Positions 24,691 through 38,200 of a stretch of DNA of 64,000 bases are shown here, one piece after another (position 1 is the first letter of the stretch; every line of letters starts with the position of its first letter). The DNA comes from Mactromeris polynyma (taxonomy: Eukaryota > Mollusca > Bivalvia > Venerida > Mactridae). Position numbers and translations under genes: made by a program. Under the pieces are notes generated by a model. The model was not told where the DNA came from, ran no database searches, and saw only the letters and a program-made list of their open reading frames with translations. The DNA lies in assembly GCA_032209605.1 (NCBI GenBank), contig JASFXZ010000015.1, positions 1,116,001-1,180,000 on the forward strand, written 5' to 3'.

Positions 24691-24867
24691 GTTAGCACTA
24701 GTAATAGTTTGAAAGCAAAGAACACTGCATAAGTCAGCCGTAGATACTGTTAAAATGACTCACACATTCTTACAACACAAAACAAATGTCTAGACCTAAA
24801 GAACAACTACTATAAAGTATCATAAAGTGATAGAATCGTCGAAGTCCAATTTGTCGGTGGCATATTA

Positions 24868-24885
24868 CCCCCCCCCCCCCCCCCC
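24868..24885. repeat. Poly-C tract
   Basis: A run of about 18 C, shortly after the G-rich satellite. Likely length-unstable. Confidence 0.9.
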
Positions 24886-24984
24886 TTACCCCCTGCAACT
24901 TACTTCTAGCAGGTGATATTCTTCCTTTACTGCTGGAACTTCGAGGTCGGTCTGCTACACTATACTGCTGGTGAGAGAGACGCA

Positions 24985-25240
24985 TCTATGCTGCGGGAAA
25001 TGAGACACATATATGCTGTGGAGGAATGAGACACATCGATGCCACGGGGGAATGAGACACATCTATGCCACGGGGGACACATCTATGTCGCAGGGGTAGA
25101 GACACATTTATGCCTAGAGGGACACATGTATGCCGCAGGGGAATGAGACACATCTATGCCACGGGGGACACATGTATGCCGCAGGCGAATGAGACACATC
25201 TATGCCACGGGGGGCACATCTATACCGCGTGGGAATGAGA
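24985..25240. repeat. Minisatellite of 'gggaatgagacacatctatgcc' units
   Basis: About nine irregular copies of 'gacacatctatgccacgggg' with optional 'gaatga'. Copies differ in length, so the array looks like a mix of two unit sizes. Confidence 0.8.
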
Positions 25241-27280
25241 CACATCACATAACTGTTGACAGATGATGGTTTATATGTACGTGGCATTGCCCATTATACT
25301 CATATAGCTGATCAATACCTTTAGAATCTATTATGATTATTTATACATGCTTCATTACATATTTCACATACATATTCTTTATTTACAATTTGTATTACAT
25401 ATTTCACATTAAAACGACGACCATATTACTCAAATTTATTTGAAGTTTGACCAACTAAGAAATTGAACACTAGAGGTGTGACAAAGGTACACACGTACAA
25501 TTTCTTGAATGATATAATTGTCATTAGGTTTGACAACGAAGCAGTACTGAGAAGTACCAACTATGCATTACCCGAATCACATTTTAACTCGCCATAAAAC
25601 TTTAAAGGTATGTACACATTTATAATCAGAATAAGGGCAATTTTATTAGCTTTCTATCGATGAATATACTGTGAAAATTGCTTAAATAGTCTTTAAATTA
25701 TGGATATTTTAGTGATCATGCGTCGATTTTTATGCGATAACGCGCCGCTTTAAATCATTTAGCGAGCGTTAAATATCGATTTTTAATGGACGATATCGTT
25801 TTGATTATTGATTTTACTGCCAATCCCTGTATATATTGGTCCCAGAAGTAGCCATCATAACTTGACATTCGCGAAACCATTTATTAATGTATCGCTAGGG
25901 GAGGTAAACGTTGTAAGGAAATTGATACTTTCTTTTGTAACCGTATGCGCTTTATACCGTACCCCGTTACGTAATATATCACGTGATTGGAAATACGGCG
26001 AGGAGGGTCGCCATTTTAACGACAAGACAAAGAAGAGATTTGTTTACTCCGTTGCTTGGATAATAATTTATGTTGACTATTTAGTTTTATTTCTTAATAA
26101 CAGGATTCTGTTTATTTAATCACTTATTATTGTGACGTTTATATGAAGTATAAACTTCCAGTAAGTTTAGAAATGACTTGGATATAGCGATAACTTCCTG
26201 GTTGACGCCCGACATGAACAGCAAATTCAACATGTAAATTGTGATTTTATTTCGGACGATATGTACTTTGATGAAGGTTAAGTCGCTGTTACTTACAACA
26301 GAGGAATATTTCACGGTCAATATCTTTAGTTTCGAAAGACACGTAAGTGGAAAAATATGCGGGTGAATTCGTCCTAAAAACCATGTTCGTCCCGGGTCAT
26401 TTCGGCCCGGGTCAATTAGGCACGATTTTAAAACATGGTAAATTCGGCCCACGTTTAAATGGGAGAAGTTGTGACGTTTAATTATATAAGTATGAATTTA
26501 TAAGGCTTTTTTATGAAAATTGTACGCTTTCAAATAAATAAAAATATTTATACATATTCTTAGTTGTTTCGTGTTTGTTCATTGTTATAAATAATTAATT
26601 ACATTTAATAAATTAAATAATAACATTTTTCTTTAATCGGCGCAAATTAAAATGTTATACGCGAATATTATGTTTATATGTGTTATGTATAAAGTATGTA
26701 TGTGTATGTGTGTATTTAGTTATAAATGAGTTATTAAACTGTTAAAAAATAGTATAATAAGTAAAACATGTGTTTGTTATGCTTGGTAGACTCAATTCAA
26801 CGGTATGAGACACATAAACCACTTCAATTGAATGATTAATACTATAAAGAGTTACTGCACGTTTGGCCTAAATAAGTATCGAACTCAGATGAACATGGTA
26901 ATATATCTAGTCTAAAGGTCGGGTCTTAATTAACAATATAACTGAAGTATCGGAGATGTACACATACGTTCGGTAACAGGTACTGTAAACATCAGACAGA
27001 AGATCGTCACAAAATGTTTATATAAATAGCAATAAAATTCATATCACTTGGTATGCATAATTCCAATAAAAAATGCCGATTTTACGCCGAAAAATCACTG
27101 AAGAGTGGTAAAAAACATTAATGAATCTTGATTCATCAATTTATCACAAACAATAATCCTTGCAATTTTGGAAGGTTTTGAATTTTAACTTGCATTTGTG
27201 ATGATTGTTATTGAACTCTTTAAACTTCCTGAGAGAGAAATGGTAATCTAAGGCACATTGGAAATGTCATCTCCAATAAA
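25241..27280. other. Gene-free intergenic stretch
   Basis: AT-rich. The open frame at 25808-26119 plus has no recognisable domain or splice partners. No RNA gene was seen. Confidence 0.5.
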
Positions 27281-27548
27281 CCAGGGCTGCGTTTCATCAA
27301 AAATCCTAAGTATGAAAAGATAGGAGTGAAACTTTCTGGTAGGAATAAGTCATGTTTGCTCAATATGTTTTAGACAATTTGAAGTGTAAATATCTTTACT
27401 AATTCATATTCTTTCAGATTAAACTAAAAAAAAATTAATCTTGTTTTTTAAATTCATGTAACAGAACATGCTTAAATTGGCTTAGGTGCGTAAAGTGTAC
27501 TTAGGAGTGAAAAGCACACCTAGGACGTTTGATGAAATGCACCCCTGG
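27281..27548. mobile_element. MITE with 'ccagggctgcgtttcatcaaa' termini
   Basis: The left end 'ccagggctgcgtttcatcaa', then 'aatcctaagt', pairs with the right end 'cctaggacgtttgatgaaat', then 'gcacccctgg'. 268 bp, non-coding, AT-rich inside. Confidence 0.72.
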
Positions 27549-28289
27549 AGTTTCCAATACGCGTAGCGTATTTAATTTTGTTTAAGTAAAACTTGTGATG
27601 TTTAGAACTTAACCAAAACCTATTGAAAATTCAAATTTCATCACTATTCGCCTGGGAAATTTCATATGAATATGTATTCTAAAGTTTAAACTGACTGATA
27701 AAACTACGATCAGAACCATACCCCACCCACTGAATTTAAACAGCGGTGGACTTGTTTACATTTAACTATTGATTACAATGCTAATGGTAGAGCATACTTG
27801 AACAGTTTCAGAGCTATTCTTGCGGAAAATACGGTTTATACAAATTGAAATTCTTATATTTTTTTAATGGTGCTTTTATTGGAAAAAAATAAAAAAAGTA
27901 TGTAATTTTTTATAAAGGGAGGTAATTTACTAAAATACTTAAAAACATTAAATAAAATGTTAGTTTAAGTCTTGGAAGTGACATAATTTGGTAACAATGT
28001 CAATTTTCTTATGTTTTACGACTACAATTAACTTCATTTGCCATAAATAGATCATACTTTTGAAAGAAATAAGCAAGATGGCAAATCCCAGTTTTATCAT
28101 GCGTATGTAAAATTTAGGCAGCATTCTGTTCAAAATCAAATTTTGCAAAAACCAGATGGTAAATGTCTCTGAAAATTGAGTGTAAGTAGAAAATGCTTTG
28201 ATGAACTTATAACCTGTACACATAATTTTGTCTTGAATGCATTAATTTTATTAGAATAATTATTACTTAAGGATATAAAATAGTGAATG

Positions 28290-28555
28290 ATTAACACTGA
28301 CCATTAATTCAACCAATGTCAAACATGGGCACATTGGTTATGACCATAGCCAACCATGTCCATAATGTTTGTAACCATAGTCAGATGACAGTCAACCATG
28401 GTCAGTCTATGTTTCAAGACAAACCATAGTTAACCATGATTGTTAAACCATGGTTTACCATAGCCAAACCAGGCTCAAGCATTGTCAACCATGGTTGGCA
28501 ATGCTAAAGCCTGGTTTGTTCATGGTTAACCATGGTCAGCAATGGTAATTTTCGC
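28290..28555. repeat. Cluster of AACCATGG palindromic repeats
   Basis: More than ten copies of 'aaccat(g/a)g' in both orientations. It includes a nearly perfect 52-bp palindrome at 28466-28517, 'aaaccaggctcaagcattg' around 'caaccatggttg', which could form a hairpin or cruciform. It lies about 750 bases upstream of NLR gene 1. Confidence 0.8.
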
Positions 28556-28627
28556 AGGGGAAACTCCAAATATCTTCTGTGAAAAACTACAGTGCCAATT
28601 TTGGAATTATGTTACCTAAAAGTTTCT

Positions 28628-28855
28628 TGAGTGTTGCGTTTCTCACTTGCTGTGTTGTGGCGGCAGTTTGAGATGTGGTTGAGTGTTGTATTTCTCACTC
28701 TCTGTGTTGTTGTGGCAGTGTTAGATGTGGTTGAATGTTGCCTTTCTCACTTGCTGTGTTGTGGCGGCAGTGTAAAATGTGGTTCAGTGTTGAATTTCTC
28801 ATTCTTTGTGTTGTGGTGGCAGTGTCAGATTTGGTTCAGTGTAGCATTTCTCTCT
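28628..28855. repeat. 52-bp tandem repeat, about four copies
   Basis: Unit 'gagtgttgcgtttctcactt' + 'gctgtgttgtggcggcagtt' + 'tgagatgtggtt'. Copies diverge slightly. The open frame across it is a repeat artefact. Confidence 0.85.
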
Positions 28856-28999
28856 GCATTTGCTGTATTGTTCCTGAATAAATTCTCAAGGTGACAGTCA
28901 AGATTTAAAGCATAACAGTCATGGTTGTGGCTAATAAGTGCTGTTATCATATCATGAATCAGGAATAGCACTTTTACAATTACATTTCTTTACCCTCCC

Positions 29000-29180
29000 C
29001 ACTCTTACCATGGAGTGTGAATGATCTTGTGGCGTTTTCAATCATGGAAAGCGCTTTTTCATTCATAATACCTTTCCCCCCCTTCTCACATCTGTCATTC
29101 CTGGGGGTCTGTGTGTGGTTTAATTGTCTTGTGTATGTTGCGTTCTCTGTAGCAACTTTTAAATATCCCTTTCAGTGTTT
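29000..29180 (+). repeat. Dispersed repeat family A, partial copy
   Basis: Contains 'ctgggggtctgtgtgtggtt' and 'cttgtgtatgttgcgttctc' + 'tgtagcaac', as in the blocks at 7.0 and 35.1 kb. It ends about 80 bases before the first coding exon of NLR gene 1. Confidence 0.6.
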
Positions 29181-29270
29181 TAGGAGAAAAATTTGGATAA
29201 CGATCCTTAAGCATTTTCCTAATTGATAGCAATTTTTTTATATGTATCAAAATATACTTTCAGGATAAAG

Positions 29271-32200
29271 ATGGGCGTCGACATTCAAATCTATCGATGT
29301 AGGATAGGAATGATTAATTGCGGAGCTGGTCCTAAACTATCGGATAAATCAATGGTGTTCCGTGATGTTGCTTATGGCGTAAGCACCGTTAGTGCCGTTT
29401 GCTTTATTGGCATATTGTTGATTATGGCAGGAATAGAGCCGAATCCTGGACCATCAGGTAATGTTACAGTTAAGCCAGCATATTTTGTTTACAACACATT
29501 AACCTGTATACCGGTCTCTTGGTGATTGAAAACCAGTATATTCAACTAACAAATACTCGCTCTTCACTGATGATCTGTCTTTGATTTTCCACCCTTTACC
29601 TTTTGATGCGCCCACATTTCGAAGAATGGAGAAGGGGCCTTAACTGTCAACGTTGTCCTTCCATTTGTCTGTCCGTCAGTGTGTCCGGCAGTGCAAAAAT
29701 CGGTTTCAGAAAAGATGGCTGAATTTAATTCATATTTGGCATACATGTATATGTAGAGGATGATAAAATGATACTGGTCAAGTGCAATATCTGGGACAAT
29801 TTCCAATTAGTTTTGGCCCTTTTTCGAAATAAGAATTGGTTTTTGATTTATTTGTATTGAAAGGATATGATAATATATTCGTTTCAGTCGACAAGTTTCA
29901 TAAAAACAATATCAAATAAGCACGAATGTAAGATTCTATTTATCACATAACACCATAAATAGATTTTTTTCAATCTTTAAATAGACTTTAAATAGTGCTG
30001 TGATTTGGCTATTTATGTAACTAGCTACATATGATATTTATGTCACTGCTTTATGCCACTCCTGGAGTGCAAGTTATGTGATAAAAATGAATTATTGTTT
30101 CGTAAAAACGAATTATTATTTCGTATAAAAAACTTTTGTTTGAAATATTATTTCATAAATACAAATGTCAGTGTACTCGGGTGAGCGATATAGGGCCATT
30201 TTGGCCCTCTTTTATGATATTTTATTTGTGTTATCCCTTAACCCTTTCAGTCTGTGGCTGATTTTTTTCTCAGCTGTTCAAGTTGTATAAAATTGTTTGA
30301 ATATTTCATTTTATTAAATACTTCAACCTTTTCAATTTAAATATTTCCCCGAGAGTGATTTGATGAAGACAAGTAGCTGGAGGTAAATAAATCATCTGCC
30401 TCTCTCCATGATCTATGGTCAGAATTCTCAATCATGTCTTATTTATATCAGGTCACTAGTCATTATAATTTGGTTGTATTTATACTCCATAGGAACACAT
30501 GACAGAAATAATCCACTGTGTAAGAACTGGAATAGAGTTGCTTACGGATACAGATATTTGAAATCTGGACTAACGCGTTTTATTTCCAGTCAAGTAGGCC
30601 GACGTCACACAATTCTAAAACTGGAGGTGGATCAACAGTGTCATGATGTATCACCTTGTTCTGGATGTACAACTCATACCCTGTTACCTGACCACGGAAC
30701 TGTTTGTTGCAACCAAGAAGAAGGAAGTATATGTCTTTGTCAACAAGATCCAGGTACAAGAAAGAAATGTCCTAATAATTTCTGTGGGCGTTTCTATCAT
30801 CTTATTGTGGATGACCATGTGGAGAATTCTCCTCGCTGGTCGAGTACAGATACTACAAAGTGGTATGACGCCCATTTCCAGTATGCTAAATGTTTCCTTA
30901 GCACCTATACATCAGCAAACTCTGTGTCCGATCTTGATTGTACTGATTTCCTGACCATTGTGATCCACAACAGTTACATCCATCACTCAGTACAAGAGGT
31001 GAAATCATTTCATCAGGTAAGGTATCAACGTTCTTGATGGACATTTTATTTGTAAAATACAAAACTAGGTGACTGTAACCCTAATATTCATACATATATT
31101 TGGTCAGAATGTGTATGGGCATACTATCTCGGGCAAGTTCGATAACCAGCCATATTGCTAGAGTCTCTCATGAGTTATTGCCCTTTGGTTATAGACATTA
31201 CATAACATGCTGGGTATTAAAAACTGTGCTAGTCTAGTTGTAGACAATAAACACAGTAATGAATTATTTTCTCTTTTTGTCACAGTTTAGCTGTATAATG
31301 ATAATTGTCATTGGTCATTGTAGTATTTCCAAAGTAGAATAATGCTTTTAACATAATTTGTTTCAGTGTTTGGAAGATCGGAATAAAATCTTCCACTCTG
31401 GTAGCTTTGAGGTGACTAACAGTGAGCTAGACATTTACATTGATAACATGATACACGATACGTGTTCTGGAAGACAAGAAATGTTTGATCAATAACTCTG
31501 ATGCACAGCAAGCTGTAAATGAACTTCACAAGGTAGTGTATAGTCTTATTTAATATCAGAGATTGCATGGTCTTTCATAATGCTGTGTTAACCAGTAGTA
31601 ATTCCCAGTATTTCCGGTCCTCCTACTTCTGCTAAAGTGGAAAATACTGGGAAATACTCTTTAATAAACAACATATACCATAAAAAGCAGTTTATTTACA
31701 CAAAAGAAATTTGTATGCAAACATTAATGAACACAAAGAGAATAAGTGGTATTGTTCACAAAACATCAACATAATCCATTGTAACCAATCTAGTTCTTCC
31801 TAACCCAAACTAGTTTTGATTCCTAATTTACAACTAGTTCCTGTCTTTTTTTGCCTACCCTGTGAAACGAATCTTTGGGAATTTATTGCATTTTAGCTAG
31901 ACCCTTTGACATGATGGTAGATTTTTATTGGGGTCATCCTGTGTCCGTCGTCAACAATTTAGATTGTTAACATCCTGGAGGTAACAAATCTTATCTGATC
32001 TGAATGATAGTTGGTCCGAATGTTTGTTTCAATGAATTTTAGGATAAGTTTGAAACTGGGTTATCTTGGGCACAAACTAGGTCACTACGTCCAATTATAG
32101 TAAAACCTTTTTAACACTTCAAAGGTCACATATTTTGCTTGATTTATATAAGACGTGGTCAGAATTTTTGCCTTAGTGAAAACTAGGCCAGGTTCGAAAC

Positions 32201-35200
32201 TGAGTCATCTGGCATTAAAAACTAGGTCACTAGCTGCAATTACAGTTTAACCTTGTAAACACTTCAGAGGTCTCATTTGTTTTTTTATCTATATGAGACT
32301 CGGTCAGAATGCTTGCATAAATAAAGTCTGGGTCAAAAATGAAATTGGGTCATCTGAGGTATAGAATTTCCTAATATTTGACATTCCATTTAACATTGAA
32401 ATCTGTTTGGCAAATAAACACACACAAATATCATCTTTTTGAAGGTTTAGTGACTGTGAGCAACAGCAGAAGTTCTTTTGTCACAACAAAGTGATTTACT
32501 GCAATAGTGGTGAAAGTCTTTGTAGAACAGATATTTCTTTCTATATTTATCTAAATCCATTATTTTGAAATGAGGGAATGTTCACACAGGCCCGTGTGTT
32601 AATCTTCAATAAGGTTATTTATGTCCACACGAGGTTCAACATGTGGATATGTAGTAGACGACAGATACACACACTGCCTTAGTCACTATATATAACTATT
32701 GCTGTCATTTGGTATAATTGCAGTTGAAGAATGACCAGATTCAAATATCAGATGAAGACATTGATGGACTTCTAAATAAGATAGAGTCTGAGAGTACGTA
32801 TAAAATACATGTATTTAACATTCTAATTTGTTTAAAAAATCATAGTGTTTTATCTTGTTCTTTGTGTTAGCTCTGGTACAATGAAAGGATTTCTAAGATC
32901 TTGTTTAGCTAAACGGGATATAATTAAATGAAATATTATGATATTAATTTGTCAGCATATTTGTATCTATTGGATATTTGATGTCTTTTCGACAGCTGTC
33001 CCAAATAAAACCAATCAAAACCTCTGAAAAACATTGCCGCCATGTTGTGTGGTCCTTTCCCTGTATGTGACATCAAATCTATTCTTGATTACATCAAGAT
33101 ATATTGGAAACATGTGAAAGAGAAACATAATTAATGTTACATTCACAAAATGGTATTTTGTTACACAGTTCACCAGGTTATGACATGAAATACAAAACGA
33201 GGAGGGGTACATCACAAAACAAGAGTTACACATGAAGAGATACTCAACAATACTATCAGTATCAAGGGGTTTAAACGGGATATTTGTTTTGATCCATATG
33301 TTTGCTTGTTGATGATCATTCATCATATAAGTGTTTGATCATTGTTTCAGAAACATTCATCTTTCGATGTCAATACTTGTTAATAGAGATTGGTACCAAA
33401 GTGCTAAGGCACGTATTTGATGACAAAGTGGGACAGAACTTCGGGCAGTACTTGGCTTCCAAGAAAGATAAGAAAAACAAACTTGAGAGAGTCAAACTGC
33501 AGGATTTGATCAACAACAAAAGGATAACTGCTGCTCAAGCCAAGTTTCTTCCTCCTATTGACAAGAATCCATCTTCGTCAAATTTCGATATCACTCTGCT
33601 CACTTGCCTCCTCAGAAACGTATGTGGTATGCCTCCCTCGGGAGATCCAGTATGGATGAATCCCAATGACAATGACTACTCAACAGAAGCTGATATAACA
33701 CGATTGAGGAAGTGCAGAAATGAAGTAAGTATTTGGTGATTTATGTTTGATTTTAATATCTCTGTATCTCAAATGCTTAACTGTGGTATGTGGTGATTAT
33801 GTCTTCGTATGTTTTGAACGTATTTTAAGTTCCCTTTTCCCCATATGCAATTTTCTGACTTGATATATTATTATTGTCTCCAACATTAAGGCCATGGCCA
33901 CTGGCTGTCTTGGTTTATTCAATGGTTAATTCTATCCACTCAATCCCTGTTGTCCCTTGCAATATTCCATGGTTGTGTTTGACTGTCAGCTCGACAATAC
34001 CTTACTTCCCATTCTGATAGATATTTGTCCTTACACCAACTCCATCCGAAAAGCATTTCTGGTTATTTAAATTATTTTTACATATTACTATTATTTAAGG
34101 TGAATAATGTTTTTTTATGGATTAGTTGCTGCCAATTTAGTCGGATTGTGTGTAGATCTATATGTTAGAACTTAATGACCATTTAGCGATTAAGTGTGAC
34201 GTTACCTAGCTGTTAAATGAATTTGAACCCTCAGTATTTTTACTGACAGTTCCAAGGGTGTAATTCGGGGTATGGTTAGTATTTCTTTTTATGTTTTGAA
34301 TGCATGTTATATTTCCCTTTCCCCTCTGCAATTATTTCACTTTATATAGTGTTACGGTTATTTTCTACCCAGTATAGGCCTATTGTTGCCACCTGTTTTG
34401 ACTACGTTTGTCGTCTTCGATTATCCCAGTTATTCATTTAGGGATGTAACGAGTACCTGAATAATCGTGCGTCAAAGCAAAATATCTGACAAAGAAACTC
34501 GCAAATGCCGAGATCACCGGATCGCGATTCAAGTGCAAAATTTTACAAATTGATTTAATTCAATGCCAGCAAATACTGCGATCTTTTTAAAATAAATAAT
34601 AATGGCAGTATAATGCATTGTTTATCCGAAATGTTCGAAAAACGTTACACAGTTGCAACCGGAAGTAGATTCATGCAGAGCTAGCATTCAAATAGTTGTG
34701 CGGTGTTCGAATGAAGAATGCTGTCTCTGAAGGTTTTGACGATTTATAATGTTTTAAAAAATATACACATTTAGAAATTAGAAATAAAATGTCAGAGCAC
34801 GTAAGAAATTATAAAAAGAAGAACTACGATATTAAATGAAAATGCGAAATTTTATGTAGAGCTATCATAAATTATCGTCTGCATTAATTTCAACATGGCA
34901 TCATCATCAACAAAAACATCAAATCCAGTGTATAGAAATGCCCCAGCAATGTATACTTCTAAAATCTGGAAATAGTTCGGGTTTGCTCTTCATTAACTTC
35001 CAGAATGTGTATTGCTTTATACCTAGTGAACTGGAATCGATTCGTGGATCGCAAGTCAAAGTTCGCAATTCAAATCGGAGCGCCTTTTGTCTGGTGATAC
35101 ACAGCCCTATATTCATTATAGTCTGTGAGGCCATTCCTTGCGCCTTTGTTCCTTAACGTATGTACCCCTTAATCTCCTCAAGTGCCTTATGTTTTAAGGA

Positions 35201-38200
35201 TTGTTGTTTTTCCGGAGGTCTGTGTGGGGAGGCACTGTCTTATGTATGTGGCGTTCCCTGTAGCAACTTCTCTCTCTTTCGCTATTCAAGACAGGCTCAG
35301 CCAATACAAAACAAATATTGATATCCTGTGTTGTATTTAAATGTCTGAATAATATTTGTAAGTTTTAATGTTGATGGTGATCATTCGATATCTATCAAGA
35401 AGTATTAGGGGGATATTTATAATTAATACATTTTAGTGACAGTTCTAATTCCGTTCCCTTTGGTGAGATTTCCAGGAATTTTCAGGCGTTAGTTCATATC
35501 AGAAGTTGAAATGGGGCATACTATTAGTGGTTGGTTTTACACTCTTAATGTTTATTCTCTGGAATCACAATATTAATTATTTACATCTCGATGGCACTTC
35601 ATGACAACCATACCTATGTAGTTTTGTGTATTATCTTCATATTTCCAGTCTGACACATTGCTTTGTCCATTTTCCTGTCAGTCTGGGACATGGCTGCCAG
35701 AGAGCGGAGCCACTTTTCCTAGATATGTTGACAGTGGAAACTACAAAAATCAAAAACTACTGGCCCAATTTTTAAATTATTTCACCTGTGTTCTTTCGGT
35801 AATCCTCTACAAAGACTATTCAATTGTGTGGTTCACAAACATTACAGGACCAGTTTCGTAACAATTTGACTTAAATGTTCCTTAGGTTGTGCAATTTTGT
35901 GATTCACTAAAACATGGCAATGAGGGTGTGGGTCAATCTCCTGATATTTATATGTACATTAAATATGATTATAGTGATATTCTTAACATGCTGGAAATCA
36001 AAATGATTGCTATCTTCATGAGAATCTGTACTTCAAGAAAATGTTGCACCCTGTGACACAGAAAAATAGTACCAAACATTTCAGGCACTCGGATGAGCAA
36101 GTCAGAGCCATCTTGGTCACGTAAAATTGACCAATGAGATAACCTGATTTTAGACTCAGGCATGAAAATGAATTTCCAGGGAACCATCAGCAGTAAGAAA
36201 TTACCTAGCTGACCATGAAGAACATTTCAGGAGAGTAGGAATGGTGATAACGTTTGGAAAGGGAATGTATTATAGGACAATGTTCGACCGCAAGCAGTAA
36301 GTTATGGAAAACTAACACAAATATTTCTTGGAACCGTCGGCAAATGTCACTGGATTTAGATCAATTTAGCGGCTAAGAAACTAAGGTGCTGGTTTATAAA
36401 ATTTCTGCGGACAACATGAGTCATCGACGGTAATTAAAGACGGGAAAACGGTCAAAACGGACCGTGTACGATAGTACAACTTTTAACATAAGCAAGTTAG
36501 TCGGACAGGAGTTAATTCCCTTGCAGTTACGGCGCAGATCGCTGGGAATATTTCTGCACAATTCGGGAAAATGCAACTTTTGAGCGATTGGGGAAGATCT
36601 GTGGGCGATTGGGTCCGTTTAATGGTCGAAATTGTTATTGCCCAATCAGGCAGGCAAATGCTGGAAAGTACCTGCCTGCCTCTAAGATCTACCTGCTGCT
36701 ATTGGCTGCTTCCAGTAAGAATGTAGTTATAGCATTGGTTTACTTAAAAATTGCATATAAAGTGGTATGGAAGCTTAAATCTCAGCTGTTAAGCTAGGTT
36801 TATGAGCCCAAGTTATAAACTCAAGAGAAATATTGAGCAGCTTACAAGTGTTATTGTACATCTGGGGGGGGGGGTTGTTTGTAGCTGTACACAGCAGAAG
36901 AGTTGTGGCCGTTGACATATTTAAAATTAGGCATTTAAAGCATGGAATTTAGTATAACACTTAAATCTCAAAAAGTAGTTGCCTTATAGTTATAACCATT
37001 TACAAAGTTGTAAGTCTGAACCTGAAGTTTTGCCCCAGGAGTCAATATCAAGGTCACTGTTACTAAACAAATAGGGTTTTACTTAATATGTTTTGTCCAA
37101 ATTAATATTTAGTGATCACATATGGTATGTATGTATATTTAGGGATTGCTGTTGTACGACCCACTCTTTCAGGAGGGGGATATAGATTTGCCAATGTCTC
37201 TTCGCCTGTCCGTCAAATAACCATGAGTCATGCATATGAGGTAGAAGAGAGAGAATACGTAACTACAGGGAAAGCCACATACATAAGACAGTGCCTCCCC
37301 ACGCAGATCTCCGGAAAAAACAACAATCCACAAAACATAAGACACTAAAGGAGGTCAAACGGTACACATATTAAGGAACTGAGGCACAAGGAATTGCCCA
37401 GCAGACCACAAGGAATAACTAGGAGAATCAAAGTTGACAGCAAAGTGAGGGGGAAGGGGGAAATTAACGGATGGAAAAGATCACAGGACAAGTCAAGACA
37501 ACTGACCGTAAAAGGCCAAAATGGGCACAATCTGAACACTGTATAAAGTGGCAGAATTGCACAGGGGAAAGGGAAATACAAAACACATTCAAAATACAAA
37601 CAGAAACAACAATCATATAGCGAATTACAGCCTTGGAACTGTCAGCAAAAACATACTGGGGGTTTAAATCGATTTAACAGCTAGCTAACCTCACCCTTAA
37701 TCGCTATATGTTCCTTGATTTCCAACATATATACATAAATTGACTAAGTAGGCAGTAACTAATCATTAAAAGCAACCAACCATCACGCACACAGAAACAG
37801 ACACTGCAACTAATCCAGCACGAAGAACAAGCAGCCTCATTCTGACCTTGCTCACAGTAACTAAGCTAGTAACATAAGAATGTGAAATAACCCTAAAATT
37901 TCAAATTAATAATGCAGTTTAAAGTAAAGTCAACTAGATAATGTAGTTAATAATTAAACAATTCCAAAACATTTGTGATAGGGAATTTAAAACTAAAATA
38001 AATATGTCTATTAATCAAACTAAAACGATAACACAAACTACGTCTGTGTACCCAATGAATATTAAGATGTGTTATAAAACTGCATTGTAGAGAGAAAAGT
38101 TTTCTTGGTACATGTAGTGTATAATAAAATATATATGACGTCATACATTTTAATTACGTCATAAAGGAGAGCGAATACGCGGCCACAGGGAACGTTACTT

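Noticed and set aside
25808..26119. 103-codon open frame on the plus strand
   Set aside because: No recognisable domain, no splice partners, and AT-rich surroundings; likely a chance frame.
29271..29457. Leader peptide as part of a retrotransposon or viral insertion (2A-like motifs occur in both)
   Set aside because: The exon has normal splice sites, is phase-matched to HEPN/NACHT exons in two paralogues, and no reverse transcriptase or capsid homology is near.
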